The notes: generated from the sequence alone by a model not told the origin. A stretch of 64,000 nt of DNA from CALAMD01 sp035301345 (GCA_035301345.1 DATGUM010000032.1:62001-126000); one strand, 5' to 3'. Shown: positions 25,599 to 34,270, counted from the first letter of the stretch. A program made the numbers and translations.

Positions 25599-26297
25599 CT
25601 AGTTAGTTATTAATTTCGCCCGATAAGAGCAGCTTTCACAATCTTTAAATAGATTACTTTGCTCAGTTAATATAAATTCATCAAACAACGAATTGAACAT
25701 GCCTTTTATAAATGACTTATGCATCTCACACATAATTTGTGGATTCGATGTAGCAACTTCTTTAAAAGGGCAATTTTGTATGTGCAGGAAAACTTCTCGT
25801 TTGTTTTCATCATATGTAAAATGGGGGTATAAACCTGTCATTGTTCCTGCCTCTTCTAAAATAAATAACTTTTCATCTATTGTTAAGGGCTTTTCATTTC
25901 GCTTGTCAATAAATGGACGGATGAGTTTTTCACCGTATTTTTTTCCTGTACGATAAAGTGCTTCCTCTCCTTCTTCTCCAAGTGCCGCAAATGTTTCAAA
26001 GGCAATTAATGACAACATTTTGTAATCGCGATGCGGAAAATTTAATTCTACGACATTATTTGACAGTTCATACATCCTACTTGGTCGTCCACCTTTTCCC
26101 GTTCGTAAAAGACTTGATTGAATAACATGTATTTCCTCTAACTTTGACAAGTGTAATCGCGCGACGTTCGGATGAATATTAAAAGCTTCAGCAACGTCTA
26201 ATACTGAAACTTCATCTTTACTTTGAACTAAATGTTCGTAAATGTTAAGTCGTGTCGGATCGCTAAATACGTTTGCTACCTTCAATGTACGGTCCAC
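25599..26297 (-). CDS. Winged-helix regulator with C-terminal four-cysteine domain
   Basis: A 232-aa protein. Residues 1-75 form an ArsR/DeoR-like winged helix (VFSDPTRLNIYEHL, IHPNVARLHLSKLEE, GRPSRMYELS). The C-terminal domain carries four cysteines in the pattern C176-x13-C190-x29-C220-x2-C223 (NCPF, MCEM, DCESCS). This resembles the cysteine-bearing domain of SufR-type iron-sulfur regulators; binding of an Fe-S cluster or a metal is inferred. Homologues lie next to comG in other Bacillales, but I know no name for it. The start is GTG. Targets cannot be read from the sequence. Confidence 0.7.
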   Translation of the reverse strand: MDRTLKVANVFSDPTRLNIYEHLVQSKDEVSVLDVAEAFNIHPNVARLHLSKLEEIHVIQSSLLRTGKGGRPSRMYELSNNVVELNFPHRDYKMLSLIAFETFAALGEEGEEALYRTGKKYGEKLIRPFIDKRNEKPLTIDEKLFILEEAGTMTGLYPHFTYDENKREVFLHIQNCPFKEVATSNPQIMCEMHKSFIKGMFNSLFDEFILTEQSNLFKDCESCSYRAKLITN

Positions 26298-26395
26298 CGT
26301 AATCGCCTCACAAAGTTATATTTCCTCTATTATAATAATAAATGCCTTTTAAATCCTGCTTTAACACGAGTTGTTAAAAAGTGTTCATAAATCAT

Positions 26396-26752
26396 TCAAT
26401 CTTCCTTCATCTCGACTGAACTCATGACATATAACGCTTCTTCTCCTAAACGTATTTTGTATTCATAAGCGATATAACTTTCTTTGTCACTTGCAGTCAC
26501 ATGGACAGAACCGTTCGGATAATCATAGACAACTTCCCTTTCGACATTTTCATTAGCACTCACTTTTTCAACTGTCATTTGAAAAAGATTTTCTGCTTCC
26601 AAACGCTTCATAAAATGATCAGTCATAATAACTTCATCTTGATATAACTTTATACTCATTGAAAAAGTAATAAAGACTAATGCGACAACGAGTAAGACTA
26701 ACGGCATAAAATATCCTTTATTATTTTGTATATAACATAAAGTACTTTTCAT
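26396..26752 (-). CDS. comGG: Competence pilus minor component ComGG
   Basis: A 118-aa protein with an N-terminal hydrophobic segment (GYFMPLVLLVVALVFITFSM) but no classical prepilin cleavage box, as is usual for ComGG. It is the last gene of the comG operon, and its start overlaps comGF by 32 bases. Position, size and a short hydrophobic-N-terminal layout support the call; sequence similarity in this family is weak. Confidence 0.75.
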   Translation of the reverse strand: MKSTLCYIQNNKGYFMPLVLLVVALVFITFSMSIKLYQDEVIMTDHFMKRLEAENLFQMTVEKVSANENVEREVVYDYPNGSVHVTASDKESYIAYEYKIRLGEEALYVMSSVEMKED

Positions 26753-27176
26753 AATGTTGGCCTTCTGTTGTAGTTATTTCAATAAAAATCCCGTTTTTTT
26801 CATGAGTGAATGTTACTTCTTTGACGTTTCTTAAGTATTCTTCATGTCCCTCCCCGTTCACTCGTCGCCTAATGATTTTTTTATATTTTTCATAAAGCAC
26901 TTCGCGATTACTAATTTGTTTCAATTGAACCCCTCCCCCATTTGTTATAAATGACTGTGTTTTTAAAAACTCAAAATGAAAGTGATCAAAAAACTGGTTG
27001 ACAGATAATTCATCATAAGCAGTTCCTTGCTCAACCGTCTGAAACAAATAAATTAAAAACGGAACTGACAGACTAATTAAGACGAGAGCTAATAAATTAG
27101 AAAACAATGTGAAGCCATGTTCTTTATTCAATGGGCGTTCCGTATAAGCACTTCCTTTCGTCAATTGCCTTTTCAT
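26721..27176 (-). CDS. comGF: Competence pseudopilin ComGF
   Basis: A 151-aa minor pseudopilin. The prepilin box is EHGFTLFSNLLALVLISLSVPFLI; the C-terminal half, with IIRRRVNGEGHEEYLRNV, matches ComGF. I start at the ATG after GGGGAGTGGAATA, giving a 23-residue leader; a TTG just before NKEHGF would give a shorter leader but lacks a good ribosome-binding site. The gene overlaps comGE by 53 bases, more than is usual for neighbours. Confidence 0.8.
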   Translation of the reverse strand: MKRQLTKGSAYTERPLNKEHGFTLFSNLLALVLISLSVPFLIYLFQTVEQGTAYDELSVNQFFDHFHFEFLKTQSFITNGGGVQLKQISNREVLYEKYKKIIRRRVNGEGHEEYLRNVKEVTFTHEKNGIFIEITTTEGQHYEKYFMLYTK

Positions 27177-27462
27177 TATTCCACTCCCCACAAACAACAA
27201 TATTATTTCCTTCTTCAAAAAGATAAACATTAACTGCTACATCATTAATTGTCTGAACATACTCTTTCGGATACGTTTGTTTCTGCTGTATATTATTTTG
27301 CAGATCGTCGTGCAAATATTTCGTTATTGTACGACGATCTTTTAATACTTCTCGCTCAACTTGCAACTGTGTATAAATTGGAATAAGTGTTGTCGCGAGA
27401 AAAAATATAATACTGGAAGCTAAAAATACCTCAACAAATGAAAAACCATTATATTTCTTCAA
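27124..27462 (-). CDS. comGE: Competence pseudopilin ComGE
   Basis: A 112-aa minor pseudopilin with the prepilin-like N-terminus MKKYNGFSFVEVFLASSIIFFLATTLI. The TTG start at 27462 lies eight bases after GGAAG and 14 bases inside comGD; the reading frame is open further upstream but within comGD. Glu at position +5 of the predicted mature protein is present. It is part of the minor pilin complex needed for DNA uptake pilus assembly. Confidence 0.8.
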   Translation of the reverse strand: MKKYNGFSFVEVFLASSIIFFLATTLIPIYTQLQVEREVLKDRRTITKYLHDDLQNNIQQKQTYPKEYVQTINDVAVNVYLFEEGNNIVVCGEWNNEKAIDERKCLYGTPIE

Positions 27463-27871
27463 TATAATTTCTTCCTTTCCCAAAAGGAAAAACAACTTTC
27501 ACTGATGAATGTGTCATTCGAATTCTCATCGTTCCTGGCTTTCTAATTTTCCCTGATGATGTAAAGCCAATCGGTCGCATACCATAATCTTCTATGATCC
27601 ATTCATTTGGAAACTCTCTCGTTCGATAAGGTGACCTTTCTACAAGAATGCGGTACTCACCGTCAAAAAAATAAATAGTTGCATATTTTCCAGTATGCAT
27701 GGCTAGGTTTTGAGTAAATAAAATATCCGCTTGTAACATTTCTAAAAACTTTTCCTCTTGTTTCTTTTCAATAATCTCAATTGAAAATGGTTTAACAATA
27801 AGAAAAATAATCGCAATAATTACAAGTGTTAATAACACCTCAACAAGTGTAAAGCCATTTTTATGCATCAT
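27449..27871 (-). CDS. comGD: Competence pseudopilin ComGD
   Basis: A 140-aa minor pseudopilin with a clear type IV prepilin box NGFTLVEVLLTLVIIAIIFLIV, to be cleaved by ComC between Gly and Phe. The C-terminal domain includes FFDGEYRILVERSPYRTREFP and FTSSGKIRKPGTMRI, in keeping with ComGD. It lies nine bases after comGC and overlaps comGE. Confidence 0.85.
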   Translation of the reverse strand: MMHKNGFTLVEVLLTLVIIAIIFLIVKPFSIEIIEKKQEEKFLEMLQADILFTQNLAMHTGKYATIYFFDGEYRILVERSPYRTREFPNEWIIEDYGMRPIGFTSSGKIRKPGTMRIRMTHSSVKVVFPFGKGRNYIEEI

Positions 27872-27880
27872 TTGTCACAC

Positions 27881-28192
27881 CTAACTACTCGGTTCGCTTA
27901 CAGTTCCAGAAACTGACGAATATTTAAGACTCTTTTTATTTTGACAAGTCGTTTGATCTTTTTTAATATATTTATCCTTCACTAAAGCAGACAAATCATT
28001 CGGATACTTCCCGTTTTCTAAATGGTATAAATCGACTTGTGCTTGAACGACTTCAACTAACGCTTTGCACCCCTTCGTATGGACATCTTCACTACGACCA
28101 CTTAAATTAGGTACGATTAAAATTATTAATATTGTAATTACAAGTAAAACGATAAGCATTTCCACTAGCGTGAAACCAGATTCCTTTTTCAT
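27881..28192 (-). CDS. comGC: Major competence pseudopilin ComGC
   Basis: A 103-aa major pilin with cleavage box SGFTLVEMLIVLLVITILIILIV. The mature part includes the family pattern CKALVEVVQAQVDLYHLENGKYP and a second Cys (TTCQNKK), allowing the intramolecular disulfide known for ComGC. It is encoded between comGB and comGD. The Ser/Pro-rich end (SVSGTVSEPSS) is short and family-variable. Confidence 0.93.
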   Translation of the reverse strand: MKKESGFTLVEMLIVLLVITILIILIVPNLSGRSEDVHTKGCKALVEVVQAQVDLYHLENGKYPNDLSALVKDKYIKKDQTTCQNKKSLKYSSVSGTVSEPSS

Positions 28193-28203
28193 TTAATCAC
28201 TCC

Positions 28204-29262
28204 TTAAATTGTACGAACGAGATCGAACATTGGCCACATTAAAGTGACGTAAATAAATATAATAAAACTAGCAAATATGACGAGAAATGCTGGTTGGATA
28301 AACTCAATATATTTCATCGTTTTAAAATGAATCGTATCCATTAACATATCAGCATATACGGACAAATCTTTACTCAGTTGCTCAACATTTAAATTCTGTT
28401 TAAAAATATAAGATAGTTGTCGTTCTAAAAAAGGTAATTGCTCAATTAAAAAAGTAACTGACTTTCCTTCACTTAGTTCATCAGCCATTAATTCTGCATA
28501 ATGGGAAATAATAGCTAAATCTTTTTGCGCAACCATTTGCTTTAATACGTCCTTAATCGGCATACCTATTTCTAACAAAATACTCACGTGAATCGAAAAC
28601 AAATATGTCGTATGTACTTTTAAAAAGTAACGAAAAATAGGTATACGTTGGTAAATATCTAATTTTTTATCAAGTGATAATTTTAACTTTATTCGTTGCC
28701 ACATAAGAGTGATAACTAATGTGATTAAGAGAGAAACGATAAACAAATTAATGGAAATGTCCAAAATAGACAAGAGGATAACGGATACGTTAGTTCCTTC
28801 AGCATGAGCATCTAACATGTCAATAAATGTCGGTAGAACGGAGTACTTCACGAAGAATAGGAGAACAAAGAAGATGAACAACAATATTACAGGATAACGT
28901 AACACTTGTTGTAACTTCGTTTTATACGTCGAACGCGTTTCTAGCAATTGGGCACATTTACTTACGCTACTTTCTAAATCATCCTTTGCGCGAGAAAAGT
29001 ATAAATAAGAAGTGACTAAATAATGAAAGTCCAATTGTTTCAATGCTTCATCGAGCAATTGTCCTGCCACCATATTTTCACTCACTTTCTGCGCGACATC
29101 TGTGAGTTGTTTATCCCATGAAAGTACTTCGAGAGACTGCATCAATGAATATCCATTGCATAATAATTTTTCTAATTGACGTAAAAAACGAATTTGAGTA
29201 GCAACTGTTATTTTATTCGTGTAATTCTTTATAAGATTTTTCAGATAAGAAACCATACGCAT
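28204..29262 (-). CDS. comGB: Competence pilus platform protein ComGB
   Basis: A type II secretion GspF-like membrane protein with the two repeated halves (QIRFLRQLEKLLCNGYSLMQSLEVL and TYLFSIHVSILLEIGMPIKDVLKQM) and three hydrophobic segments, two around residues 125-200 and one at the C-terminus. It anchors the comG pseudopilus in the cytoplasmic membrane. The start is one of two ATGs two codons apart after GGAAGAAGG; I use the first. It overlaps the end of comGA by 50 bases. Confidence 0.88.
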   Translation of the reverse strand: MRMVSYLKNLIKNYTNKITVATQIRFLRQLEKLLCNGYSLMQSLEVLSWDKQLTDVAQKVSENMVAGQLLDEALKQLDFHYLVTSYLYFSRAKDDLESSVSKCAQLLETRSTYKTKLQQVLRYPVILLFIFFVLLFFVKYSVLPTFIDMLDAHAEGTNVSVILLSILDISINLFIVSLLITLVITLMWQRIKLKLSLDKKLDIYQRIPIFRYFLKVHTTYLFSIHVSILLEIGMPIKDVLKQMVAQKDLAIISHYAELMADELSEGKSVTFLIEQLPFLERQLSYIFKQNLNVEQLSKDLSVYADMLMDTIHFKTMKYIEFIQPAFLVIFASFIIFIYVTLMWPMFDLVRTI

Positions 29263-30229
29263 ACGCCTTCTTCCGTAAATGGTTAAATGTTTTGCGCTCA
29301 TCTAACAGTTGACGCCCACTATAAAGAATTTCGTGTAAATGTTCACTATCTAGTAATTCTAATATAGCAGCACGTCTCACGTGCCCGTGTTCATTTTCAA
29401 CTGGAACGAGCTGCAGTGAAGCTACAGCAATTAATGTTTGATTAATTTCTTCCTTTGTAAAATTCATATCTAGCAAACGATGAACAGTTCCAATGGCGTC
29501 TTTAGCATGTAATGTGCTAAAAACTAAATGCCCAGTTAATGCTGCTTCAAAAGCAAGCTTTGCGACTGATTGCTCTCTAATTTCGCCAATCATCAAAGCA
29601 TCAGGATCATGTCTTAAGACAGCTTTCAAACTAGATTCATACGTTACTCCAGCTTTTTCGTTGATTTGCATTTGGAGTAATGAAGGGACCTCCTTTTCTA
29701 TCGGGTCTTCAAGTGTAATGATTTGATACGAATCTTTTTGTAAGAGCTCTTTTAACAGAGCATATAACGTTGTAGACTTACCAACACCTGTCGGACCTGT
29801 TAACAAAATTAAGCCAGATTTTTTATTTAACCATTTTAAAACATCTTTTAATTGATTTTGATATAAAAATAAATCAGCGAGTTGCATCTGTTCTTCAAGA
29901 GGAAGCAATCTTATCGCGAGACTTTCACTCGTGCGATGGGGTAAAGTTGATAATCGAAGAGAGTATTTCATATGACTATGTTCATATCCAATTGTTCCGC
30001 TCTGTGGCTTTCTTATTTCTCCAATATCCATTCCTGCTGTAAATTTATAATAAGCGAGTAACAATCGATATTGCTGAATAGGTATTTTATTTTGCAAAAC
30101 TCTTTCACCGTGAATACGGAAGTAAACGTGAACAAACTCCTTTGTCGGGTAAAAGTGAATGTCAGTTGCTTGCTGTTTAACAGCTTTCATTAAAATATTT
30201 TCAGATAATTTTAACGCATGTCCATCCAA
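29213..30229 (-). CDS. comGA: Competence pilus assembly ATPase ComGA
   Basis: A 338-aa GspE/PilB-family ATPase. It carries Walker A GPTGVGKSTTLY, the Asp box ITLEDPIE, Walker B and surroundings DPDALMIGEIRE, and the His box TGHLVFSTLHAKDA. It powers assembly of the DNA-uptake pseudopilus at the membrane. I start at TTG (MDGHALKLSEN), because the near-perfect AAGGGGGTGA sits just upstream; a GTG three codons earlier lies inside that site. First gene of the seven-gene comG operon. Confidence 0.92.
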   Translation of the reverse strand: MDGHALKLSENILMKAVKQQATDIHFYPTKEFVHVYFRIHGERVLQNKIPIQQYRLLLAYYKFTAGMDIGEIRKPQSGTIGYEHSHMKYSLRLSTLPHRTSESLAIRLLPLEEQMQLADLFLYQNQLKDVLKWLNKKSGLILLTGPTGVGKSTTLYALLKELLQKDSYQIITLEDPIEKEVPSLLQMQINEKAGVTYESSLKAVLRHDPDALMIGEIREQSVAKLAFEAALTGHLVFSTLHAKDAIGTVHRLLDMNFTKEEINQTLIAVASLQLVPVENEHGHVRRAAILELLDSEHLHEILYSGRQLLDERKTFNHLRKKAYAYGFLSEKSYKELHE

Positions 30230-30257
30230 GTAAATCACCCCCTTTCATTTGTGTAAG

Positions 30258-30272
30258 CTATGAAAATCATAG
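30258..30272. promoter_or_regulatory. Perfect 15-bp palindrome between aroK and comGA
   Basis: CTATGA-AAA-TCATAG forms a 6-bp inverted repeat with a 3-bp centre in the 93-bp divergent region. It covers the -35 area of a candidate aroK promoter whose extended -10 is TGCTATAAA (30279-30287). Possible operator; I do not recognise the regulator, and it is not a ComK AAAA-N5-TTTT pair. Confidence 0.35.
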
Positions 30273-30322
30273 AAAACGTGCTATAAATAAATGACTGAAA
30301 TAAAATAAAAGGATGTTTATAT

Positions 30323-30814
30323 ATGAAAACAATTTATTTAATCGGATTTATGGGTTGTGGTAAAACGACCATCGGAGAATCGCTCAGTGAGAGCACAGGG
30401 AAAACATTAGTTGACATTGATGAATATATTGTTGAAAAATATCAATCATCTATTCCGGATATATTTGCAAACAAAGGTGAGGAAACATTTAGAGCGTATG
30501 AAAGTGAAGCATTACAAACAGAAACGCATGGAGGCATTATTTCGACTGGTGGTGGAATCGTCCAAAGAGAAGAAAATAGAGAGTTTTTAAAAAACAATGG
30601 GATAGTTGTTTATTTATCGCTACCTTTCCACACCATTGTCGAACGACTAAAAAAAGATAGTAATCGCCCGTTGTGGGACACAAATAACGAGAACCAAATG
30701 GAAAAACTTTATAAAAGTAGATTGTGGATGTATGAAACATGCGCAGACATAACAATTAATGTTGATCAAAAGTCTGTAGAAGAAATTACTGAGGAAATCA
30801 CAACTTTATTGTAA
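30323..30814 (+). CDS. aroK: Shikimate kinase
   Basis: A 163-aa P-loop kinase phosphorylating shikimate at O3. Walker A is GFMGCGKTTIG; the substrate-binding Asp is in LVDIDEYI, with ISTGGGIV as the Gly-rich motif and the lid Arg in NRPLW. The neighbourhood of aroK beside comG is seen in Bacillus. The intergenic region after it (240 bp, 30815-31054) holds a weak GATATATT/AATATATC hairpin and the yqgX terminator, and I see no gene there. Confidence 0.93.
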   Translation: MKTIYLIGFMGCGKTTIGESLSESTGKTLVDIDEYIVEKYQSSIPDIFANKGEETFRAYESEALQTETHGGIISTGGGIVQREENREFLKNNGIVVYLSLPFHTIVERLKKDSNRPLWDTNNENQMEKLYKSRLWMYETCADITINVDQKSVEEITEEITTLL

Positions 30815-31011
30815 CAGTGTGAAGAGATATATTTCTTATAAAAGAATATATCACAAGTAACAAAATCTGTCATCACTTAAAATTACTAACCAAACAGGTA
30901 AATATGAAAAATCACATACGTTTTCTTTTTTAAAAAATCATTATTGCGTCTAACTTTACTATTTTACATTAAACAAAAATGTGAAAAAACAATTTTACTT
31001 TAAAAATAATA

Positions 31012-31045
31012 AAAGCATGTGAACGTATAAACGTTCACATGCTTT
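31012..31045. terminator. Terminator of yqgX
   Basis: AAAGCATGTGAACGT (31012-31026) pairs perfectly with 31031-31045 around an ATAA loop, followed on the minus strand by TTTTATTATTTTT. Confidence 0.85.
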
Positions 31046-31054
31046 CTCTTTATT

Positions 31055-31687
31055 CTAATTATTGACTGAGCGAACGTACGGATTGTTTTGCTTTTGAAAA
31101 CCAATTGTCGTTTGTTCACCGTGTCCTGAATAAACGGTATAATGATCCGGTAACGTATAGAGTGCTGTACGAATACTGTTAGCTAGTTGTTCAAAACTAC
31201 CGCCTTCTAAATCCGTGCGTCCAACACCTTGCTGAAATAAAACATCACCACTCATAACAAAGTCAGCATCTGAAAAGATAAAACTAACACTTCCAGGTGA
31301 ATGACCAGGTGTATGCTCCACACGACATGTAAAGTCGCCTATTTCTAAAGTTCCTTCTTCTAATAAATGATCAGGCCCTTCTGTTCGAATATCTAAGCCT
31401 AACATCATACTGTTCGGGCTAAATGGTGGATTCTCTAACCAATCAGCTTCTTCTTTATGTAAATAAACATCTAGCTCATATGCTTTTCTTAACTCACCGA
31501 CCGCACCTATATGATCAAAATGCGCATGCGTTAACAATATCGCTAACGGACGTAAATTATTTTCTTCTAAAAATTGCGTCACACGTTCTGGATTTCCGCC
31601 GGGATCAATAATTAAAGCGTTGCTATCATTATAAACAATATAACAATTCGTTCCTAATGGTCCTAAAGACATTTTTTCTACTTTCAC
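31055..31687 (-). CDS. yqgX: Metallo-beta-lactamase-fold hydrolase (YqgX, glyoxalase II-like)
   Basis: A 210-aa hydrolase with metal motif THAHFDHIGA, the distal His in HTPGHSPGSVSF and the bridging Asp in MSGDVLFQQGVGRTD; the last His is in YSGHGEQTTIG. These proteins hydrolyse thioesters, and in bacillithiol-using bacteria relatives act on S-lactoyl-bacillithiol. Substrate is inferred. It begins MKVEKMSLGPLGTNCYIVY, as usual for the family, with GGAGG upstream. Confidence 0.85.
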   Translation of the reverse strand: MKVEKMSLGPLGTNCYIVYNDSNALIIDPGGNPERVTQFLEENNLRPLAILLTHAHFDHIGAVGELRKAYELDVYLHKEEADWLENPPFSPNSMMLGLDIRTEGPDHLLEEGTLEIGDFTCRVEHTPGHSPGSVSFIFSDADFVMSGDVLFQQGVGRTDLEGGSFEQLANSIRTALYTLPDHYTVYSGHGEQTTIGFQKQNNPYVRSVNN

Positions 31688-31882
31688 GATCGTTTCCTCC
31701 TGTAACTTGTCATACGATTTTCATTCTTTTCCAATGATGCATGAAAAAAAGAAGTTTTATCTCGACAAATAAGTAATTTTAGATTAAAATGATAATGAAT
31801 TCATGTAAATACATACTAATACATTTGTGATTCCTTTAGCAATCAATTCAAACGAGTATAACTACAAGGAGGAGAATTTATA

Positions 31883-32056
31883 ATGGTTTTAGGAATTTTA
31901 CTATTAGCTGTAACAATTTTATCAGTCGTATCAGTTGCTCGACAACTTAAATATAAAAATCTATTTGCATTAGCTTTCTCAGCTGCTTCAGCGCTAGTGT
32001 TTGGATTTTTCTCAATTGCAACGTTGCTTTGTGAACTCTCTTCAACATGTTCATAA
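31883..32056 (+). CDS. yqgW: DUF2759 small membrane protein (YqgW)
   Basis: A 57-aa protein, MVLGILLLAVTILSVVSV..., with two hydrophobic helices (about residues 2-18 and 27-46) separated by the basic ARQLKYKN. A strong AAGGAGGAG ribosome-binding site lies nine bases before the ATG, and a perfect terminator follows 15 bp after the stop. Size, topology and position opposite yqgX match YqgW/DUF2759 of Bacillus. Function is unknown. Small ORFs on the other strand of the same stretch have no ribosome-binding site and overlap the terminator. Confidence 0.8.
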   Translation: MVLGILLLAVTILSVVSVARQLKYKNLFALAFSAASALVFGFFSIATLLCELSSTCS

Positions 32057-32071
32057 TTAAATGTAAAAAAC

Positions 32072-32107
32072 AAAAAGATTCTCGGTTAATTAACTGAGAA
32101 TCTTTTT
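32072..32107. terminator. Bidirectional terminator (yqgW / LTA synthase)
   Basis: AAAAAGATTCTCGGTTAA pairs with its complement in an 18-bp stem, followed by seven or more T residues on the plus strand and a U-tract on the minus strand. Confidence 0.92.
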
Positions 32108-32118
32108 TTATACTCACA

Positions 32119-34005
32119 TTATTTAAAGTCGATAAATCTAAATAAATCTCCATATATTAATTCATCTGAATAGCGCAACTCATTCTCAACCCGTTCTTTT
32201 ATCTCAAAGCATTGCTCTCTTTCTTCATCTGCTTCACTTTCAATAGGTTCACCAGTTTCGCTATTATAACAAGTATCATTCGTAAACGCATATTCTTCAC
32301 TTAAGAAGTCACCATTTCTAAATGAGATATACCCTTTCCTTTCATCATGGAATAAATCATTTCCGAAATAAATATCTTTTGATGTGTCAATCCCTAACAT
32401 ATGAAGTAATGTCGGTTTTACGTCAACTTGTCCTGCTATTTTTGATAACGTCTCTCCTGAATCATGCCCAGGAATATGAATAATAAATGGTACGCGCTGT
32501 AACTGCATATAATCATATGGTGTTATTTCTTCTTTATCAAGATAATAACTCATCGCCTTATTATGGTTGGCACTAATACCGTCATGATCACCCATAATAA
32601 CGATAATAGAATCTTCATAAATACCCGATTCTTTTAACTGTTGAAAGAACTGTTCAATAGCTTCATCTGTATACCTAACCGTCGGGAAATAATTATTTAG
32701 TGTATTTGAATTCGAATCAAACGGTTCAATTGATCGATCTTCTTCACCAAGTTCAAACGGAAAGTGATTCGTTAATGTAATGAATTTTGCATAAAAAGGC
32801 TCATCGATTTCTTCTAAATACGGTATCGATTGCGTGAAAAACTCTTTATCTTTTAATCCCCAACCGACAGAATTTTCATCATTGACCTCATAACTATCGA
32901 TATCATAAAATTCATCAAAATGTAAGCTGTCATACACTTGGTCTCGATTCCAGAAACTTTTATTGTTCGGATGAAAAACAGCCGAATAATAATCTTTTTC
33001 TTCTAACATTTCTGGCATGCCGTGGTATTCGTTTTCACCGTGTGTGAAAAACACTGCCCCTCTTGAAGAAGGATACAATGAATTTTCTGTAATAAACTCT
33101 GAGTCAGACGTTTTTCCTTGTTGCGTTTGATGATAGAAATTATCAAAGTAATACGTCTGATCATCTTTGATCAGTTCATTTAAAAATGGCGTAATTACTT
33201 GTCCATCAACTTCACTATTGATGACAAAGCTTTGAACAGATTCTGCTGAAATGAAAATTACGTTTTTGTCTTCAGCAATCCCGAATAAATCAGACGTTTG
33301 ATCACTTCTAATTTCTTCCTCGATATACTTTTGAATCGTTGGAAGTTCGTTTCCATCTGCTAATACACGCTGTGTTTTAACTTTGGAATGAACGAATACA
33401 TCATATACGTGATAATTAAATAACCCAATATTTTTAACTAAATATTCACGGTCAAACGCACGAGTAAATAATTGTGGTCTTTCCATTTCAGCTAAAAAGA
33501 AATTCCCAGCGAGTAAACAAAGAGATAACGCAACTGTAAAAACTTTTGCATTTTTAAAAAGAACAGTGCTTAGTTCTTCTTTATATTTTTTACTTAAATA
33601 CCAAATAATAACAACGTCTGCGAAAAAGAAAACGTCGTATATTTTCACAAGTGATAAAATACTTGAACCTAAGTCAGCTATGTTACTCGTTTGAAACAGC
33701 TGTGGAATCGTAATAAAATCTGTAAACGCTCGATAAAATACGAGATTAAAGTAAATAATTAGCGAGCCGATAATTGCAAAGTAGCGTAAAAATTTCATTT
33801 GGTGGTCTTTATTATTAAACCATACGCTTATACTAAAAAATAGAAAAGCAGAAATAAATGGATTCACGAACAATATTATTTCTTGCAAACTATTTTCTAA
33901 ATCAATTGTAAATACAAATCGATAAATAATGTATGTTTTTAAACCAAATAAGAAACTTGCAATAATAAACAACGGAACATTCGCACGTTTCTCAAACATA
34001 GACAT
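32119..34005 (-). CDS. yqgS: Lipoteichoic acid synthase-type phosphatidylglycerol glycerophosphotransferase (YqgS/LtaS family)
   Basis: A 628-aa polytopic enzyme. Five transmembrane helices (about residues 10-170) are followed by an extracellular sulfatase-like domain. Catalytic features sit almost exactly as in Staphylococcus LtaS: metal-binding Glu255 (ISAESVQSF), nucleophile Thr299 (QQGKTSDSEF), and Asp473-His474 (MGDHDG). It builds or primes polyglycerol-phosphate lipoteichoic acid. The ectodomain and C-terminus are rich in Asp/Glu (for example ESEADEEREQ), which fits a salt-adapted surface protein. Whether it is the main synthase or a primase/stress paralogue cannot be told here. ATGs at 34005 and 33999 are both possible; the second has better spacing from AGGAGG. 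Confidence 0.87.
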   Translation of the reverse strand: MSMFEKRANVPLFIIASFLFGLKTYIIYRFVFTIDLENSLQEIILFVNPFISAFLFFSISVWFNNKDHQMKFLRYFAIIGSLIIYFNLVFYRAFTDFITIPQLFQTSNIADLGSSILSLVKIYDVFFFADVVIIWYLSKKYKEELSTVLFKNAKVFTVALSLCLLAGNFFLAEMERPQLFTRAFDREYLVKNIGLFNYHVYDVFVHSKVKTQRVLADGNELPTIQKYIEEEIRSDQTSDLFGIAEDKNVIFISAESVQSFVINSEVDGQVITPFLNELIKDDQTYYFDNFYHQTQQGKTSDSEFITENSLYPSSRGAVFFTHGENEYHGMPEMLEEKDYYSAVFHPNNKSFWNRDQVYDSLHFDEFYDIDSYEVNDENSVGWGLKDKEFFTQSIPYLEEIDEPFYAKFITLTNHFPFELGEEDRSIEPFDSNSNTLNNYFPTVRYTDEAIEQFFQQLKESGIYEDSIIVIMGDHDGISANHNKAMSYYLDKEEITPYDYMQLQRVPFIIHIPGHDSGETLSKIAGQVDVKPTLLHMLGIDTSKDIYFGNDLFHDERKGYISFRNGDFLSEEYAFTNDTCYNSETGEPIESEADEEREQCFEIKERVENELRYSDELIYGDLFRFIDFK

Positions 34006-34072
34006 AATCCTCCTACAAAATATTAAACATTTCGTATTTAATATTCCCTTTTCAAAAAAAGTTAATCATACT

Positions 34073-34270
34073 TTATTGTTTTCTTTCATTTAATTCTTTT
34101 CGTAATACCATTTTACTTCGTGTAAATTCTTCATTCGTAATTAATTTTGTTTGATAAAGCTCATCAATTTCAATATCCATTAATTGAATATCAGCTGATT
34201 GCTTGCCAGTATAAACAAAGACACCGAATCGTTTCAGCAATTGTTGAACATCATATAGTGTATTCATCAT
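34073..34270 (-). CDS. yqgQ: DUF910 protein YqgQ
   Basis: A 65-aa helical protein (TLYDVQQLLKRFGVFVYTGKQ ... DIEIDELYQTKLI) matching YqgQ/DUF910, a small three-helix protein of unknown function conserved in Bacillales; nucleic-acid binding has been suggested from its structure. Two ATGs stand in tandem at the start. It lies downstream of the rhomboid protease, as in Bacillus. Confidence 0.85.
   Translation of the reverse strand: MMNTLYDVQQLLKRFGVFVYTGKQSADIQLMDIEIDELYQTKLITNEEFTRSKMVLRKELNERKQ

Noticed and set aside
31780..31810. Fur or PerR box near GATAATGAATTCATG
   Set aside because: Only the central ATGAATTCAT is palindromic; the outer half-sites of a Fur or PerR box do not match.
31843..32153. 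Two short minus-strand ORFs opposite yqgW
   Set aside because: They overlap the terminator and lack ribosome-binding sites; yqgW on the plus strand has both SD and family match.
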